Source: Pirellulales bacterium (GTDB lineage: Bacteria; Planctomycetota; Planctomycetia; Pirellulales; JADZDJ01). From it: a stretch of DNA of 39,851 bases. Numbering within the stretch: the first letter of the stretch is position 1; each line of letters opens with the position of its first letter. Where the stretch lies: assembly GCA_020851115.1 (NCBI GenBank), contig JADZDJ010000153.1, positions 1-39,851 of the forward strand, given 5' to 3'. The notes under the pieces were generated by a model, which worked only from the letters and a program-made list of their open reading frames with translations, was not told the origin of the DNA and did not search any database. Positions 25,688-34,996 of the stretch are shown piece after piece. A program made the position numbers and the translations under genes.

Positions 25688-26842
25688 ATGCGATCCACCA
25701 TCGCTTTCAAAGCATCGTCCGGACTCTTTCGGTGCATTGCGCTGCCGCTGTTCGCAATTTTCCTCGCGATACCCAAAGCGGCGTTCGCGGTTCCCGTTGG
25801 CGCTGGGCCGCTGCTGTGGTCCGACGAGTTTTCTGGCTCCAGCGTCGATGCCACGAAATGGACGGCCCGCGTTGGCCAAGGCCGAGACGATTACTATACG
25901 CCGCAAGCCCTATCGGTGAGCGGCGGCATGCTGACGATCAAGACGTTCACGGAAAGTGGAACGCATTACAACGGCTGGATCGACACCTCGCAAACGTACC
26001 TGCCGACCTATGGCTACTTTGAATCGCGGATCCAATTCAATACCAGCCAAGGGATGTGGTCGGCATTTTGGCTGCAGACGCCGATGTGGCCCAACCCCAT
26101 TTTCGGCGATCCAGGAGCCTCCGGCACCGAAATCGACGTCATCGAACATCGCCGAGTCAATAGCAGCGGTTCCGATTACCGCAGCCGCATTCATATGGCC
26201 AACCATTGGGACGGCTATGGCCCCGAGCACCAGTCCAGCTCTTCAACGCAGAATAAATCCGGCAGCGGCATGGGAAACGGTTCCTGGCATACGTTCGGAT
26301 TGCTCTGGGAGCCGACGAAATACACGTTCTACTTCGATGACCAGCCAACTTGGACGCATACAACGGCCATCTCGAATCGCTCGGAATATATGATTCTTAG
26401 TTCCGAAGCCCAGACCGATTCTTGGGCCGGAGATATTCCTGCCGCCGGATATGGTTCGCTCGCGACGAGTACGACGAATATGCTCGTCGATTATGTGCGG
26501 GTTTACACGCTGGTTTCTCAGCCGCTTCTACCCGGCGACTTTGATCACGACGGTGACGTTGACGGCGGAGATTTCGTGGTTTGGCAAACGCACTTTCCAA
26601 CGCCCAGCGGCGCAACTCTTTCGACCGGCGATGCGGATGCCGATGGCGACATCGACGGCGCCGATTTCGTTGCCTGGCAGACGCACTTCCCTTTCACCCC
26701 GGCGCTCGCTGCGATCAGTGCGCCTGAGCCACCGGCACTGGTCCTGGCAGCAATGGTGTGTGTCAGTTTCTGTTATTTGCGGCGCTCACGAAACAAGTGC
26801 GCAATCGCCAACGCCTCGTCGGCCGGGTTGCAAGGTGGATGA
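25688..26842 (+). CDS. Secreted GH16 glycosidase with dockerin-like and sorting-like tail
   Basis: The ATG at 25688 gives a 384-aa protein with a signal peptide (MRSTIAFK, hydrophobic core, AFA cleavage). A GH16 beta-jelly-roll catalytic domain follows (about 40-275) with the nucleophile/acid motif EIDVIEH at about 148-154, as in laminarinases, carrageenases and agarases. Then come two Ca-binding dockerin-like repeats (GDFDHDGDVDGGDFVVWQTH and GDADADGDIDGADF, about 283-335), and a tail PEPPALVLAAM-hydrophobic-RRSR that looks like PEP-CTERM. It should cut beta-1,3 or beta-1,4 polysaccharides at the cell surface. Substrate is not determinable here. The open frame extending upstream is not used. 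Confidence 0.9.
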   Translation: MRSTIAFKASSGLFRCIALPLFAIFLAIPKAAFAVPVGAGPLLWSDEFSGSSVDATKWTARVGQGRDDYYTPQALSVSGGMLTIKTFTESGTHYNGWIDTSQTYLPTYGYFESRIQFNTSQGMWSAFWLQTPMWPNPIFGDPGASGTEIDVIEHRRVNSSGSDYRSRIHMANHWDGYGPEHQSSSSTQNKSGSGMGNGSWHTFGLLWEPTKYTFYFDDQPTWTHTTAISNRSEYMILSSEAQTDSWAGDIPAAGYGSLATSTTNMLVDYVRVYTLVSQPLLPGDFDHDGDVDGGDFVVWQTHFPTPSGATLSTGDADADGDIDGADFVAWQTHFPFTPALAAISAPEPPALVLAAMVCVSFCYLRRSRNKCAIANASSAGLQGG

Positions 26843-27062
26843 TATACTCCGCTCACACACCACGGACACATTTCCGAATCGGGTCCGAGCTCTTCAGAAA
26901 GCGTTTGGGTCGGCCCCGCTGACTGGCGGGCGCGGCTCGAAAATGCGTCAATCGTTAATGCGCAGAGTATAAGTTCCGCACGGGTTTGCCGGCTTCTGGA
27001 CGCTATACCAGACCAAAGAGTTGCCAGGTGATGTCACTCATCAGCCGGTCGCAAGCAGGCGA

Positions 27063-27671
27063 TCATTGGCTGCGCAGGTCGATGCCGAAATTTTGCGTGT
27101 CCAAGTCGTGAGCGACTTCAATGCCCAATTCCGACTTTTCGTTGTAGCGCGAAGGAATGGTTTCCTTGCCGTTGTCCTGCTTTGAAATCGTAACTCGATA
27201 AAATCCCAAATGAACTCCATTTTCGTCGGGATCCGGTGAAATGCAAACATTCACATAGCCCATATTGTCGCTCGTGCCGCTGGCGGTCTTTACCGCAGGC
27301 CCAAGGAATTCCTCCGGAACGAGAGTCATAGTCGCATTTTGTAGCGGTCTTCCATCAAGGCGAAGCCGTACGTTCATCGAAGACAACGCCAAGCGAGATG
27401 CGCGCCATTGGTCAATCCGACTCGAAATTTCTTCAGCGGTGATCTTCCCGTCCTTGTTGGTGTCAATCCGCGAAAGCGCAATTTTTAGACCAGGCGACGA
27501 AGCAAGTTCGTCGGCCGAAATCGCTCCATCTTTATTCCCATCATATTTCTGAATGGCCGCAGCGCCGGCATCGGAACTGACCGTCGGCTGCGACAGCCGA
27601 GATGCACTCTGCGAGCACCCAAACAGGAACAAAGTAAAGACGATCAAAATAGTAGCGTGATGCAGCTTCAT
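27063..27671 (-). CDS. Lipoprotein with EF-hands and regulatory-like domain
   Basis: I choose the ATG at 27671 because MKLHHATILIVFTLFLFGC is a lipoprotein signal with lipobox LFGC (Cys19). Two EF-hand loops follow (DGNKDGAISADE and DTNKDGKITAEE, about 44-90). The C-terminal half (NVRLRLDGRPLQNATMTLVP, then ASGTSDNMGYV) resembles a carboxypeptidase-regulatory-like beta-sandwich. Lipoproteins of this kind often follow DUF1559 genes in planctomycetes. Its start is 37 bases after the DUF1559 stop, so the two are likely co-transcribed. A Ca-binding envelope role is inferred. Confidence 0.75.
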   Translation of the reverse strand: MKLHHATILIVFTLFLFGCSQSASRLSQPTVSSDAGAAAIQKYDGNKDGAISADELASSPGLKIALSRIDTNKDGKITAEEISSRIDQWRASRLALSSMNVRLRLDGRPLQNATMTLVPEEFLGPAVKTASGTSDNMGYVNVCISPDPDENGVHLGFYRVTISKQDNGKETIPSRYNEKSELGIEVAHDLDTQNFGIDLRSQ

Positions 27672-27708
27672 GCGTAAGACTACCGTAAAAGCAACAGAAG
27701 AAATGGAG

Positions 27709-28728
27709 TTAGAATGAGGTTGTGTCGATGGCCGCTCCATCCGCTCGCATGCCTAAACTCCAGTTGGTCTCCTTCTTGATTGTGTAACCGATGGTCTGCA
27801 CGCTACCGTCGCAAAACGCCATCTGTACGCCACCCGAATGAGCGCTTCCAAAGTTGTTCCAGTCATTGATGCCAGGCCGATCTTGAATTGGCACCTTCAC
27901 GCTAAATCGCACGATATCCCAATCGTATCCCATCATGCAAGTCTCATTGTCACCCCAGTCGGAGCGAGCTTCCTCATAGTCGTCGACATTGACATACTTC
28001 TCGCCAATCATGTACGTTTTCGATGTGCCGTCTAAAATCTCCGCCAAACGTAATGCTTTGGCCATGCAATTCGTGCCATCGCAGGTCGACGTATTAACAA
28101 CAGGCCATTTATGACCTGCATTCAATTTTTGTACGGCTTCCGCGGCGTCATTTGTACCTACACTACTCCAATTCTGCCATTGATCGGAGGGAAGCACATA
28201 CTTTCCTCCGTTTGACGCATAGTCCGTATTTGGGAAAACCTTAGACGCCGGCTGAGCATTAATGAATCCAGCACCAACGGACTTACCTTTCGGTGGGCGT
28301 CGCGATGGGCAATAGAAGACGCTGACCGGCATTTCAATCATGGTGCCAAGCGCCCTACGTCGCCTGATGCCCGACAACCCTTTGCCTATTTCTCGAATCG
28401 GGCCTTCTTCAATAAATGGCAGCACATTGTAGGTCCAGCCGCCCGGCTGTTCGCGGCCGTATCCCATATCTGGGTCACCCGCCCACCAACTGCACCAGCC
28501 ACCCGCGGGCAACGTCTTGTGAGTGCTGTTGTGGGTAAGAAACCCAAGGCTAAGCTGTTTCAGATTGTTCTTGCACTGCGTTCGTCTGGCCGCTTCTCGC
28601 GCCGCTTGCACCGCCGGGAGCAACAGCGCGATCAAAATGCCGATGATCGCAATCACGACGAGTAGCTCCACGAGTGTAAACCCCGCGGAACCATCTCGAT
28701 TCCTTGTTCCCAGCAGCCGACGATTCAT
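27709..28728 (-). CDS. DUF1559 protein with type IV pilin-like N-terminus
   Basis: The 339-aa protein has the prepilin cleavage/methylation motif GFTLVELLVVIAIIGILIAL at 16-35, then AVQAAREAARRTQC, the constant start of DUF1559 proteins, a family greatly expanded in planctomycetes. The C-terminal block SAHSGGVQMAFCDGSVQTIG is also the family signature. It should be processed by a prepilin peptidase and anchored by its N-terminal helix; the precise role is unknown. GAGGAGG seven bases before the ATG supports the start. It is followed by the EF-hand lipoprotein and preceded by the fused PEP-CTERM gene. Confidence 0.95.
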   Translation of the reverse strand: MNRRLLGTRNRDGSAGFTLVELLVVIAIIGILIALLLPAVQAAREAARRTQCKNNLKQLSLGFLTHNSTHKTLPAGGWCSWWAGDPDMGYGREQPGGWTYNVLPFIEEGPIREIGKGLSGIRRRRALGTMIEMPVSVFYCPSRRPPKGKSVGAGFINAQPASKVFPNTDYASNGGKYVLPSDQWQNWSSVGTNDAAEAVQKLNAGHKWPVVNTSTCDGTNCMAKALRLAEILDGTSKTYMIGEKYVNVDDYEEARSDWGDNETCMMGYDWDIVRFSVKVPIQDRPGINDWNNFGSAHSGGVQMAFCDGSVQTIGYTIKKETNWSLGMRADGAAIDTTSF

Positions 28729-28793
28729 TTCCTATCCTCCTCGTACGATAAACGGCAATCCAAAAATTAGTAAAACGCCTCTTCCCTGTTCCG

Positions 28794-28831
28794 AAAATGG
28801 CCGCGGCTCAAGCCCTTGCGGGCCGAGCCGC
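28794..28831 (-). terminator. Hairpin with T-run between the fused PEP-CTERM gene and DUF1559
   Basis: On the minus strand GCGGCTC pairs with GAGCCGC (28803-28831), with an inner CCC/GGG step, followed after five bases by TTTT. It lies 48 bases downstream of the stop of the PEP-CTERM gene. The T-run is short, so termination may be partial. Confidence 0.6.
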
Positions 28832-28878
28832 AGCCCACGCTTTCGCGATTTCACTCTTCTGTTTTTCAGCATCGAGCC

Positions 28879-31044
28879 TTAGGCCGATGCAAAATTTCTC
28901 CGTGCAAAAAACAAACCAATTGCACTCAAGACAGCGAGTGCAATAGCATTCGGCTCCGGCACGGCGTTTCCAGGTGGCGCGGCATTATTCACAAAGTTGA
29001 TCATAAAGCCAGCCAAGCTAGTCACCCCATAGCCCGAATCCCCCCAGGCACCGCCGAAGTCGTACGGTCCGTCGAGTGTGATGTTCAGCGTATCGCCCGT
29101 AAAAATGGTGCTGCTTTCGCCAGTGGCGCCAGAGCCATAAAACGGACCTTGAACTTGAACAAACGACTGATCTGGAGGCAGTACCGGGTCAGATCCCCAT
29201 CGTGGATGATAGGGTAAAACATCGAAATTCACGGTCTCCGAATTTGAAGCATTATCTGCCACCAGCGCCGGCGAAAAATTCTCGACGTAGAATCCCGGAT
29301 TGGGGTTCGTGTTGCTGGCCGGCGGAAATACAGCATTCTTCGGATAGCCGTTATCGGAGGCTAACAGCGTGACGGTATACGTGAGCGGCACGCCATTGTT
29401 CGTTGCAATTGCACCCAGCCCACTGATCGACACCTGGATCTTCTGACCCAGCCCTGTCGCGGACTCGTACGTGCTAGACAATGAACCGGCCAGCGCTGCC
29501 TCATCTCCATTCGTCGGCAGCCCTGGAGTGACACCCGACTCTGGAGTCACCGTATTTTCTTGGTAATGCGACCAAGCCCAGCCCGGAGTTGAATTGCTGT
29601 ACCAGATATTGGCCGAATTCCAATAAATGCTGGCCGTGGCACCACTCATGGATGGGGACGAAAACTGATATCCGAGAGTATCTCCCGTCACAGAGCTAGA
29701 CTTTGGGTTATCTGCGTCGTACCAATCGGCCCCCGCGATGCCGTAGGCCGAACCAAAATCAGCATCGATGCTGTAGGGACCACAGCCGTCCCATCCGGAT
29801 GTCCAATGAACACCAAACGATTGTGCATTGGCCTGCTCGGCAGTACCCATGCCCATGGCGACCATGGCCAGCACGGCCGCTGCCGGAGCAATGGATTTCC
29901 GCAAGTTTACGCGAATTCGCCGCAGCGACCAAATTCCCGCAGCGACGACCGAACTGCACAGGGCTAGAAAAACCGAGGACGGTTCGGGCACGCTTTGTGC
30001 TTGACCCGGAGAAGGAGGATACGGGAAATGCGTTTGCCAGATCACAAAGTCGGCACCATCCACGGTACCATTGCCGTCCGCATCGCCGTCTTCGAGCGTT
30101 GCATCGCTGCCCGTGGGGAAATGCGTCTGCCAAGCAACGAAGTCGGCCCCATCGACGTTGCCGTCGCTGTTGAAGTCGCCAGGAATACTAGGAGTAACAA
30201 AATTAATAACAACGCCTGCAAGAGATGAGCGCGACATCGGATCCCAACTTGGAAAGTTTGGGCCTGCGATGGAGATGCTCAGCGTGTCGCCGGTGAAAGT
30301 TTCCGTGCTGTCGGCGGCGCCGCCAAAACTTTTACCATGGCCGCCACCCGAGTTCCAGAAATCAGGCTGGTCGAACGTCCCACTATTATCTAAGTCGAGA
30401 AGGCCGAAATTGAGCGTTTCGGAATTGCCGTCATTATCCGACACATCCGCCGGCTGGAAACCTAGAATTCTCTCAGGTTCGAACCACCCCCAGTCGCTCG
30501 ACGCGATCAGCTTCACCTGATACGCCAGAGGCACTCCCGCGTGTGTGGCAATGTCGTCGAGCCCTGAAACTTGCACGTCAATCGTCCATCCTTCGCCGGC
30601 ACCATTGAGATTACTAAACAACCAACCGGTCAAAACGGCCTCTTCCCCGCTATGCGGCTGATTTGGCGGCGAGGCGCCACTGTCGTTCGCGTGCGCCCAA
30701 CCGGGTGAAAAGACAACGCGAGCCAAGTTTTCGACGGACCCTGACCATGCCAAATTGGCCGTGCCCCCCTGCATCGAAGGCGAGCTAAAACTCACCGACC
30801 CGTTGCTCGCATTTGCGTCAAACGTGGAAGCCGCAGATTGCGATTCGTACCAATCATCAGCATCCACACCAAACGCCGAGCCAAAACCGGAAACGCTAAA
30901 CGCGCCGAGCCCATAATCAGCAGCGTACCCTTGCCAGTTAATTCCAAACGATTGGGCATGAACCGCGCTAGACAATAGAGGCACGGTACAAATACCGGCC
31001 AACAACATCACCGAAAACCGCCGATACCACGATTTACAATTCAT
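28879..31044 (-). CDS. 721-aa tandem double PEP-CTERM/dockerin surface protein
   Basis: The protein looks like two whole secreted precursors in one frame. The first has signal peptide (about 1-30), a beta-rich domain beginning QSFGINWQGYAADYG, dockerin-like repeats (GDFNSDGNVDGADFVAWQTH at about 288, and a second copy) and a PEP-CTERM tail (VPEPSSVFLALCSS, RRIR, about 351-380). The second starts with a new signal-like peptide (AAAVLAMVAMGMG...ANAQ at about 382-407), then a paralogous domain (QSFGVHWTSGWDG), and ends in another VPEPNAIALAVLS...RRNFASA tail. AGGAG lies eight bases before the ATG. The halves are paralogues, so it probably arose by duplication plus loss of an internal stop. Function is unknown; surface attachment is inferred. 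Confidence 0.85.
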   Translation of the reverse strand: MNCKSWYRRFSVMLLAGICTVPLLSSAVHAQSFGINWQGYAADYGLGAFSVSGFGSAFGVDADDWYESQSAASTFDANASNGSVSFSSPSMQGGTANLAWSGSVENLARVVFSPGWAHANDSGASPPNQPHSGEEAVLTGWLFSNLNGAGEGWTIDVQVSGLDDIATHAGVPLAYQVKLIASSDWGWFEPERILGFQPADVSDNDGNSETLNFGLLDLDNSGTFDQPDFWNSGGGHGKSFGGAADSTETFTGDTLSISIAGPNFPSWDPMSRSSLAGVVINFVTPSIPGDFNSDGNVDGADFVAWQTHFPTGSDATLEDGDADGNGTVDGADFVIWQTHFPYPPSPGQAQSVPEPSSVFLALCSSVVAAGIWSLRRIRVNLRKSIAPAAAVLAMVAMGMGTAEQANAQSFGVHWTSGWDGCGPYSIDADFGSAYGIAGADWYDADNPKSSSVTGDTLGYQFSSPSMSGATASIYWNSANIWYSNSTPGWAWSHYQENTVTPESGVTPGLPTNGDEAALAGSLSSTYESATGLGQKIQVSISGLGAIATNNGVPLTYTVTLLASDNGYPKNAVFPPASNTNPNPGFYVENFSPALVADNASNSETVNFDVLPYHPRWGSDPVLPPDQSFVQVQGPFYGSGATGESSTIFTGDTLNITLDGPYDFGGAWGDSGYGVTSLAGFMINFVNNAAPPGNAVPEPNAIALAVLSAIGLFFARRNFASA

Positions 31045-31244
31045 AGTAAGTCTCCTAAATGAAGATCCCCTGAAATAAACCAGCCATTCTCAGTTCGCCC
31101 TTTTCTCCTTCTCCCGACAACATCATGAACTCACCGCACAAACTTCACGATGCCTAAAACTGCCTCGCCTCAATACCGTTCAGTTGCCTTTGGCACTCAA
31201 CAAAAGCGCAACGCAACGGCCCCAGTCAAATCATGGTGCTTAAA

Positions 31245-32345
31245 TTACCTCCCCTGAGTCGATCCAGAATCCGCCAGCACGCATACCGACTCACCGGGTA
31301 TGAACGAGGGCTTTAGCACGACTTGAATGGGGATGTGCTTGTCCCCCTGCTTGTCCGAAATTTGAGTTGCCAATTGCCGCACCGACACGGTGCCCATGGT
31401 GCGAGCCTGTATGTCGAACGTGGCCAAATGTGGATAGGGAACCGACAACAATCCAGGTGTGTTATTGGCGGCGATCACGCTGATATCGTGGCCGACGCGT
31501 AGCCCACGAATCCCCAGCGCGCAGTACACAAGTGCCGCAACGCTATCGGACGCGGCGAAGATTGCCGTCCGACGCGGCTGGCTAGCCAAAATCTGATCGA
31601 CCAGCAATTGCACCGGCTCGAAGGCCACCAGCGGCGTTTCTATCGGAAGATGCCAACCGGCCGCAGGCGAGCGGCAAAAACATTTGACGTCGACGCCAAG
31701 GCGCCTTGCCGCGGAGAGGAAGCCGTCTTCACGCCGAGCGAACATCAAGTTGTCGGGGACGGGGTTCAAAAAAGCCAAATTTCGATGGCCGCTGGCCACA
31801 AGCCGTTCCGCAGCGCCGTAACCCACTTCAAAATCGGCCGCAACCACTGAATCTCCCCAAGCCTTCGGCGGATCACAAACGACCCACACGGTTGGCAGTT
31901 GGCGGAGTTGCTTGAGCGCAGGAGTGTCTGATGCAGCGGCAAATTGTGGAAATTTTGGACCGGTGAGGATGAGACCATCCATTCGATCGGTGCGAAAGCC
32001 TACCGGCAATTGCGACAGATCTGGCATGTGGAAGACGTGCGATTTCGCGCCAGCCTCGACCAGCGCGTCTTGAGCGCCGCGGAATGCCTCGGTTGTCACC
32101 GGCATTGAAACAAGCGACTGATCCAGTCCGAGAGAAAGCAGGCCGATCGTCCGTCCCGCCAAAACACCCTTCGCCGGATTGGCCCGTCGCTGCGATCGGA
32201 CGCGACGATAACGCATGTCGTCGGCAATTTGCCGAACTCGCTCGATAGTTTCCGAACTAATAGCCGGATGCCCATCGAGTGCGCGGGAAACGGTGCTAAC
32301 CGATGTTTCCGCCTTCTTTGCGACGTCGGTGAGAGTGATCTGCAT
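31245..32345 (-). CDS. LacI-family transcriptional repressor
   Basis: The 366-aa protein has an N-terminal LacI HTH (TLTDVAKKAETSVSTVSRAL, residues 4-23) and hinge helix, followed by a periplasmic-binding-like sensor domain (GRTIGLLSLGLDQ... and ISVIAANNTPGLLSVPYPHL at about 292-311). It should bind a sugar or derivative and control nearby genes. Upstream are two palindromic sites (32377-32390 and 32413-32430), which fit autoregulation. Its gene is downstream of nothing else on its strand, and it precedes the fused PEP-CTERM gene, DUF1559 and lipoprotein. Whether it controls these or the GH16 gene is not shown. Confidence 0.92.
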   Translation of the reverse strand: MQITLTDVAKKAETSVSTVSRALDGHPAISSETIERVRQIADDMRYRRVRSQRRANPAKGVLAGRTIGLLSLGLDQSLVSMPVTTEAFRGAQDALVEAGAKSHVFHMPDLSQLPVGFRTDRMDGLILTGPKFPQFAAASDTPALKQLRQLPTVWVVCDPPKAWGDSVVAADFEVGYGAAERLVASGHRNLAFLNPVPDNLMFARREDGFLSAARRLGVDVKCFCRSPAAGWHLPIETPLVAFEPVQLLVDQILASQPRRTAIFAASDSVAALVYCALGIRGLRVGHDISVIAANNTPGLLSVPYPHLATFDIQARTMGTVSVRQLATQISDKQGDKHIPIQVVLKPSFIPGESVCVLADSGSTQGR

Positions 32346-32376
32346 GAAAACAGCATATATAGGAACTGCAAGGAAC

Positions 32377-32390
32377 GCAACAATTGTTGC
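32377..32390. promoter_or_regulatory. LacI-type operator, perfect 14-bp palindrome
   Basis: GCAACAATTGTTGC is a perfect palindrome 32 bases upstream of the LacI start. Such even-centred palindromes with GCAA half-sites are typical LacI-family operators. It probably binds this repressor. Confidence 0.7.
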
Positions 32391-32412
32391 AAAAATAACT
32401 TATGCAAAATTG

Positions 32413-32430
32413 CGTTGCCTTAACGCAACG
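32413..32430. promoter_or_regulatory. Second possible LacI half-site pair
   Basis: CGTTGC and GCAACG are inverted with a six-base spacer, sharing the GCAAC core with the palindrome at 32377-32390. The two sites are 22 bases apart. It may be a weaker operator. Confidence 0.45.
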
Positions 32431-33146
32431 AATCAAAATTTTGCGTCATTTCAAAAGCTCTCGGCTAAGCATAGTCTATCTGTAAGTATTTTTCTATAAA
32501 CGAGTTATGGCTTATGCAATCGATAGATCGACATTGCAAGCAGCGATAGCAACGCTTACTTCAGTTGCTGACTCGACCACCCTAGAAAAAAGCACACGCG
32601 TGACCCCAGTCGAAAATGCAGTGATGCTTTGGCACATTCCCAGGTGCATTGGATACCCTGCCAATGGCTTAGATGGCTCGAACGGGCGAACCAGAGGTGA
32701 TTCTGCAGCACCTGACAGGACAAGCGGAAACGCGCTGTACCGTTAGGGGGGTTGCGTGGATTGGATGAATCCGCTGGAACGACGCGTGCAAAAAAGGGGA
32801 CAGTGAAAATCAGGTTCGGCGAGAAATGCGCGACGGCGGAATTTGTGGACTTCCGCGAAATCCTTCGCTTTGACGCGCCGTTTGCGATCTGGATGGCGAC
32901 CGATTTCGTGGGACGTCCATTCGGCATTGAGCCGAGCCCTGGTGGACTATCGCCGTATGCAAGTCGCCGAACGTGAAATCACCGGGCTGAAGAATTTTGA
33001 CAAGCTTGCGCCGCTGCTGGAGCGGCTGCGCTGCGCGGTCAGCAACAAACGAGAGAACTTGCCAAGGTGTAGAAGAAGTTGTGCTTGAGTAGTTCCAAAC
33101 GATGCGCCGACCGCCGGCCGATGAGGTTCTCTCGCCGCTGGAGCAA
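32431..33146. other. Intergenic stretch, no gene identified
   Basis: The sequence between LacI's regulatory region and the peptidase stop has scattered short frames on both strands. None carries a family motif or a clear ribosome site. One plus frame (32843-33088) has a basic, helical look but no recognised motif. Confidence 0.35.
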
Positions 33147-34265
33147 TCAATATTTCCTGATGGCTTCCTCGCTCGGTCGGCTCCATTGCAGCAACACTTT
33201 TTTGGAACCCGCGGCGTCGGTCCTCTCGTCGAGAACGGCAAGCCGTTCGGGCGTTTGACGGGACGCTGGTAGTGGCGAGGAACTTGAATTGTTTTCCGCC
33301 GTGGCGCTGCTGGCAGCGTCATGCCGCTCATAAACGCTTTCGCGGTCGTCCACATGGCTTCCGCCGCTGGACTCTTGCCACGAATGACCAACCGGGCGCA
33401 ACGGCGGCAGCGCGGCGAATTCGGTCGGCTTTGGCTTCGATGGATCTTCGCTTTGGGCGCGATACAGCGGGTTGGCCGAAGCGCGTGTGCGGCTGTTGGA
33501 CGCCAACAATTCGTCCGCGCGGCCGTCGCCCAGCTTGGGGCTTCCTTCTTTTACCCAGGCGAGCCATTTGTCTTGCAAGACGGCCAGATTCTCGTACCCG
33601 TAGTGATGCTTGATCGTTTCCGACCATTTCTCGGCTTTCAACCCATCGCCGACAAATTCGAGAAACTTTTGCTTACCCCCTTGCTCAATCAAAAATCGCG
33701 CCAGCGAAAATCCTTGCGAATAGAGCGGCATTACGTCTTTCGGGTAATCTTTCATCGCGAACATTTGATGAAAGGCGATACCTCGATTCGTCTTCAAAAA
33801 GCTGATGAGCATTTGCTGCTGCTTGGATTTTTCGGCGATATGCTCGACCGTGGTGCATGCGCCTTCGTCGGCCCAACGAGGCAACGGGCGGCGAAAATGG
33901 CTGGCGAAAATCGTGTGGGTCACTTCGTGCGGCAACACGCTGTCGAGCAATCGCTGCTCGTTGCCTTGAATCTTCATGTCCCAGCCGAAAACTTCGCCGC
34001 GGTCGAATACGAAGCTGGTCGCACCGCCGGCCCCCAGGTGCGGCGCCACTTCGGCGACGATTGGGCACGGCTTCGACCAATTGGGCATCGGCCTGCCGAG
34101 CCATTCGATCGCCAGATCGCGACGATATTTCTCGGCGGCTTTGCCGATCTTGTCGGCCAATTCGGGAGTAGGGGCGTCTACCGTGAAATTGGGCGTCCGA
34201 GTGCTGGCGCCCATCGAAACAATCAAGATAAGCACGACGACGGCCGGGAAGAAGCGAGCTTCCAT
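33147..34265 (-). CDS. Exported gluzincin-type metallopeptidase (MA-like)
   Basis: The ATG at 34265 has GGAG nine to ten bases upstream and is followed by a signal peptide (MEARFFPAVVVLILIVSMG), so I use it; the frame open to 34379 has no ribosome site. The 372-aa protein has zinc motif HEVTH at 113-117 and a downstream RWADEG (about 130), the glutamate zinc ligand. This is a peptidase MA-like gluzincin layout. The C-terminal third (about 240-372) is low complexity, rich in Ser/Pro/Arg. It likely acts outside the cytoplasm. The substrate is unknown. Confidence 0.75.
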   Translation of the reverse strand: MEARFFPAVVVLILIVSMGASTRTPNFTVDAPTPELADKIGKAAEKYRRDLAIEWLGRPMPNWSKPCPIVAEVAPHLGAGGATSFVFDRGEVFGWDMKIQGNEQRLLDSVLPHEVTHTIFASHFRRPLPRWADEGACTTVEHIAEKSKQQQMLISFLKTNRGIAFHQMFAMKDYPKDVMPLYSQGFSLARFLIEQGGKQKFLEFVGDGLKAEKWSETIKHHYGYENLAVLQDKWLAWVKEGSPKLGDGRADELLASNSRTRASANPLYRAQSEDPSKPKPTEFAALPPLRPVGHSWQESSGGSHVDDRESVYERHDAASSATAENNSSSSPLPASRQTPERLAVLDERTDAAGSKKVLLQWSRPSEEAIRKY

Positions 34266-34996
34266 GCTCCAGGTCTCCGATAATGGTGTGGCGGGGCGGA
34301 AACGTCTCGAACCGCATTCCGTGCGGGTCGGCAGGTAGGCAGGTCTGCAAAACCGAGCGATACCAGAAATCAAGCGCAAATCGCCAATGCTGGCGGACGA
34401 TCGGCTCGCAGAAACTACCGTGGGTCAGGTGGGTTGCATCTCTTGTGCCTTACGGCGGCTGAACGGGATGTTTTGCGTCGTAAAGCCTTGCTTGGGCAGG
34501 AACAACGAAAACTTCCGGTCGTGTTGCGGCGGCCAGGCTATCGGCCAAACCGTCGGTAAACTTTACATGATTTTACTAGTTTCACGCAGAAAGCTCCTAG
34601 AGCGATTTTTTTGCTAGAAGAGCGCGAAATGAGATGCCCAGCCAGCCTCAGGGCAATTGAAGAAGGCGAACGAACGATTTGTAGACAGTTCGTGCCGGAG
34701 GCGATCCTTGGAATAATCTGGTTCAGAAGGCGGCTCGGCCCTCATCGCAGGGCGTATTCAGAACAATTTCGCATAGCCGGTGCAGCTTGACCGAACGAAA
34801 CCCTGCGGAGATCAGCCACTATACCCACTCCGGCGGCTCAGGATCGAGCTTTGTCGTGTCACCGGCGGACGCCATTCGGCGCGGGGCAATGCCTGGAAAT
34901 TGCGTTGTGCCGGCGCGCCGCGACACTCGTTTTCGCATCGCGATTGCCCTGAGTCAACGTTGGGGCAGCAAGTTCCTTGCTTTCAAGCAATCTGCC
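34266..34996. other. Intergenic, no gene identified
   Basis: The stretch between the peptidase start and the rho stop (both minus strand) carries only short frames. A small GCTC/GAGC hairpin followed by seven T lies at about 34590-34613 on the plus strand; it is weak and has no plus-strand gene in front of it. Confidence 0.35.

Noticed and set aside
25463-25906. 147-aa minus-strand ORF
   Set aside because: It overlaps the promoter and signal peptide of the GH16 gene and shows no family features or ribosome site.
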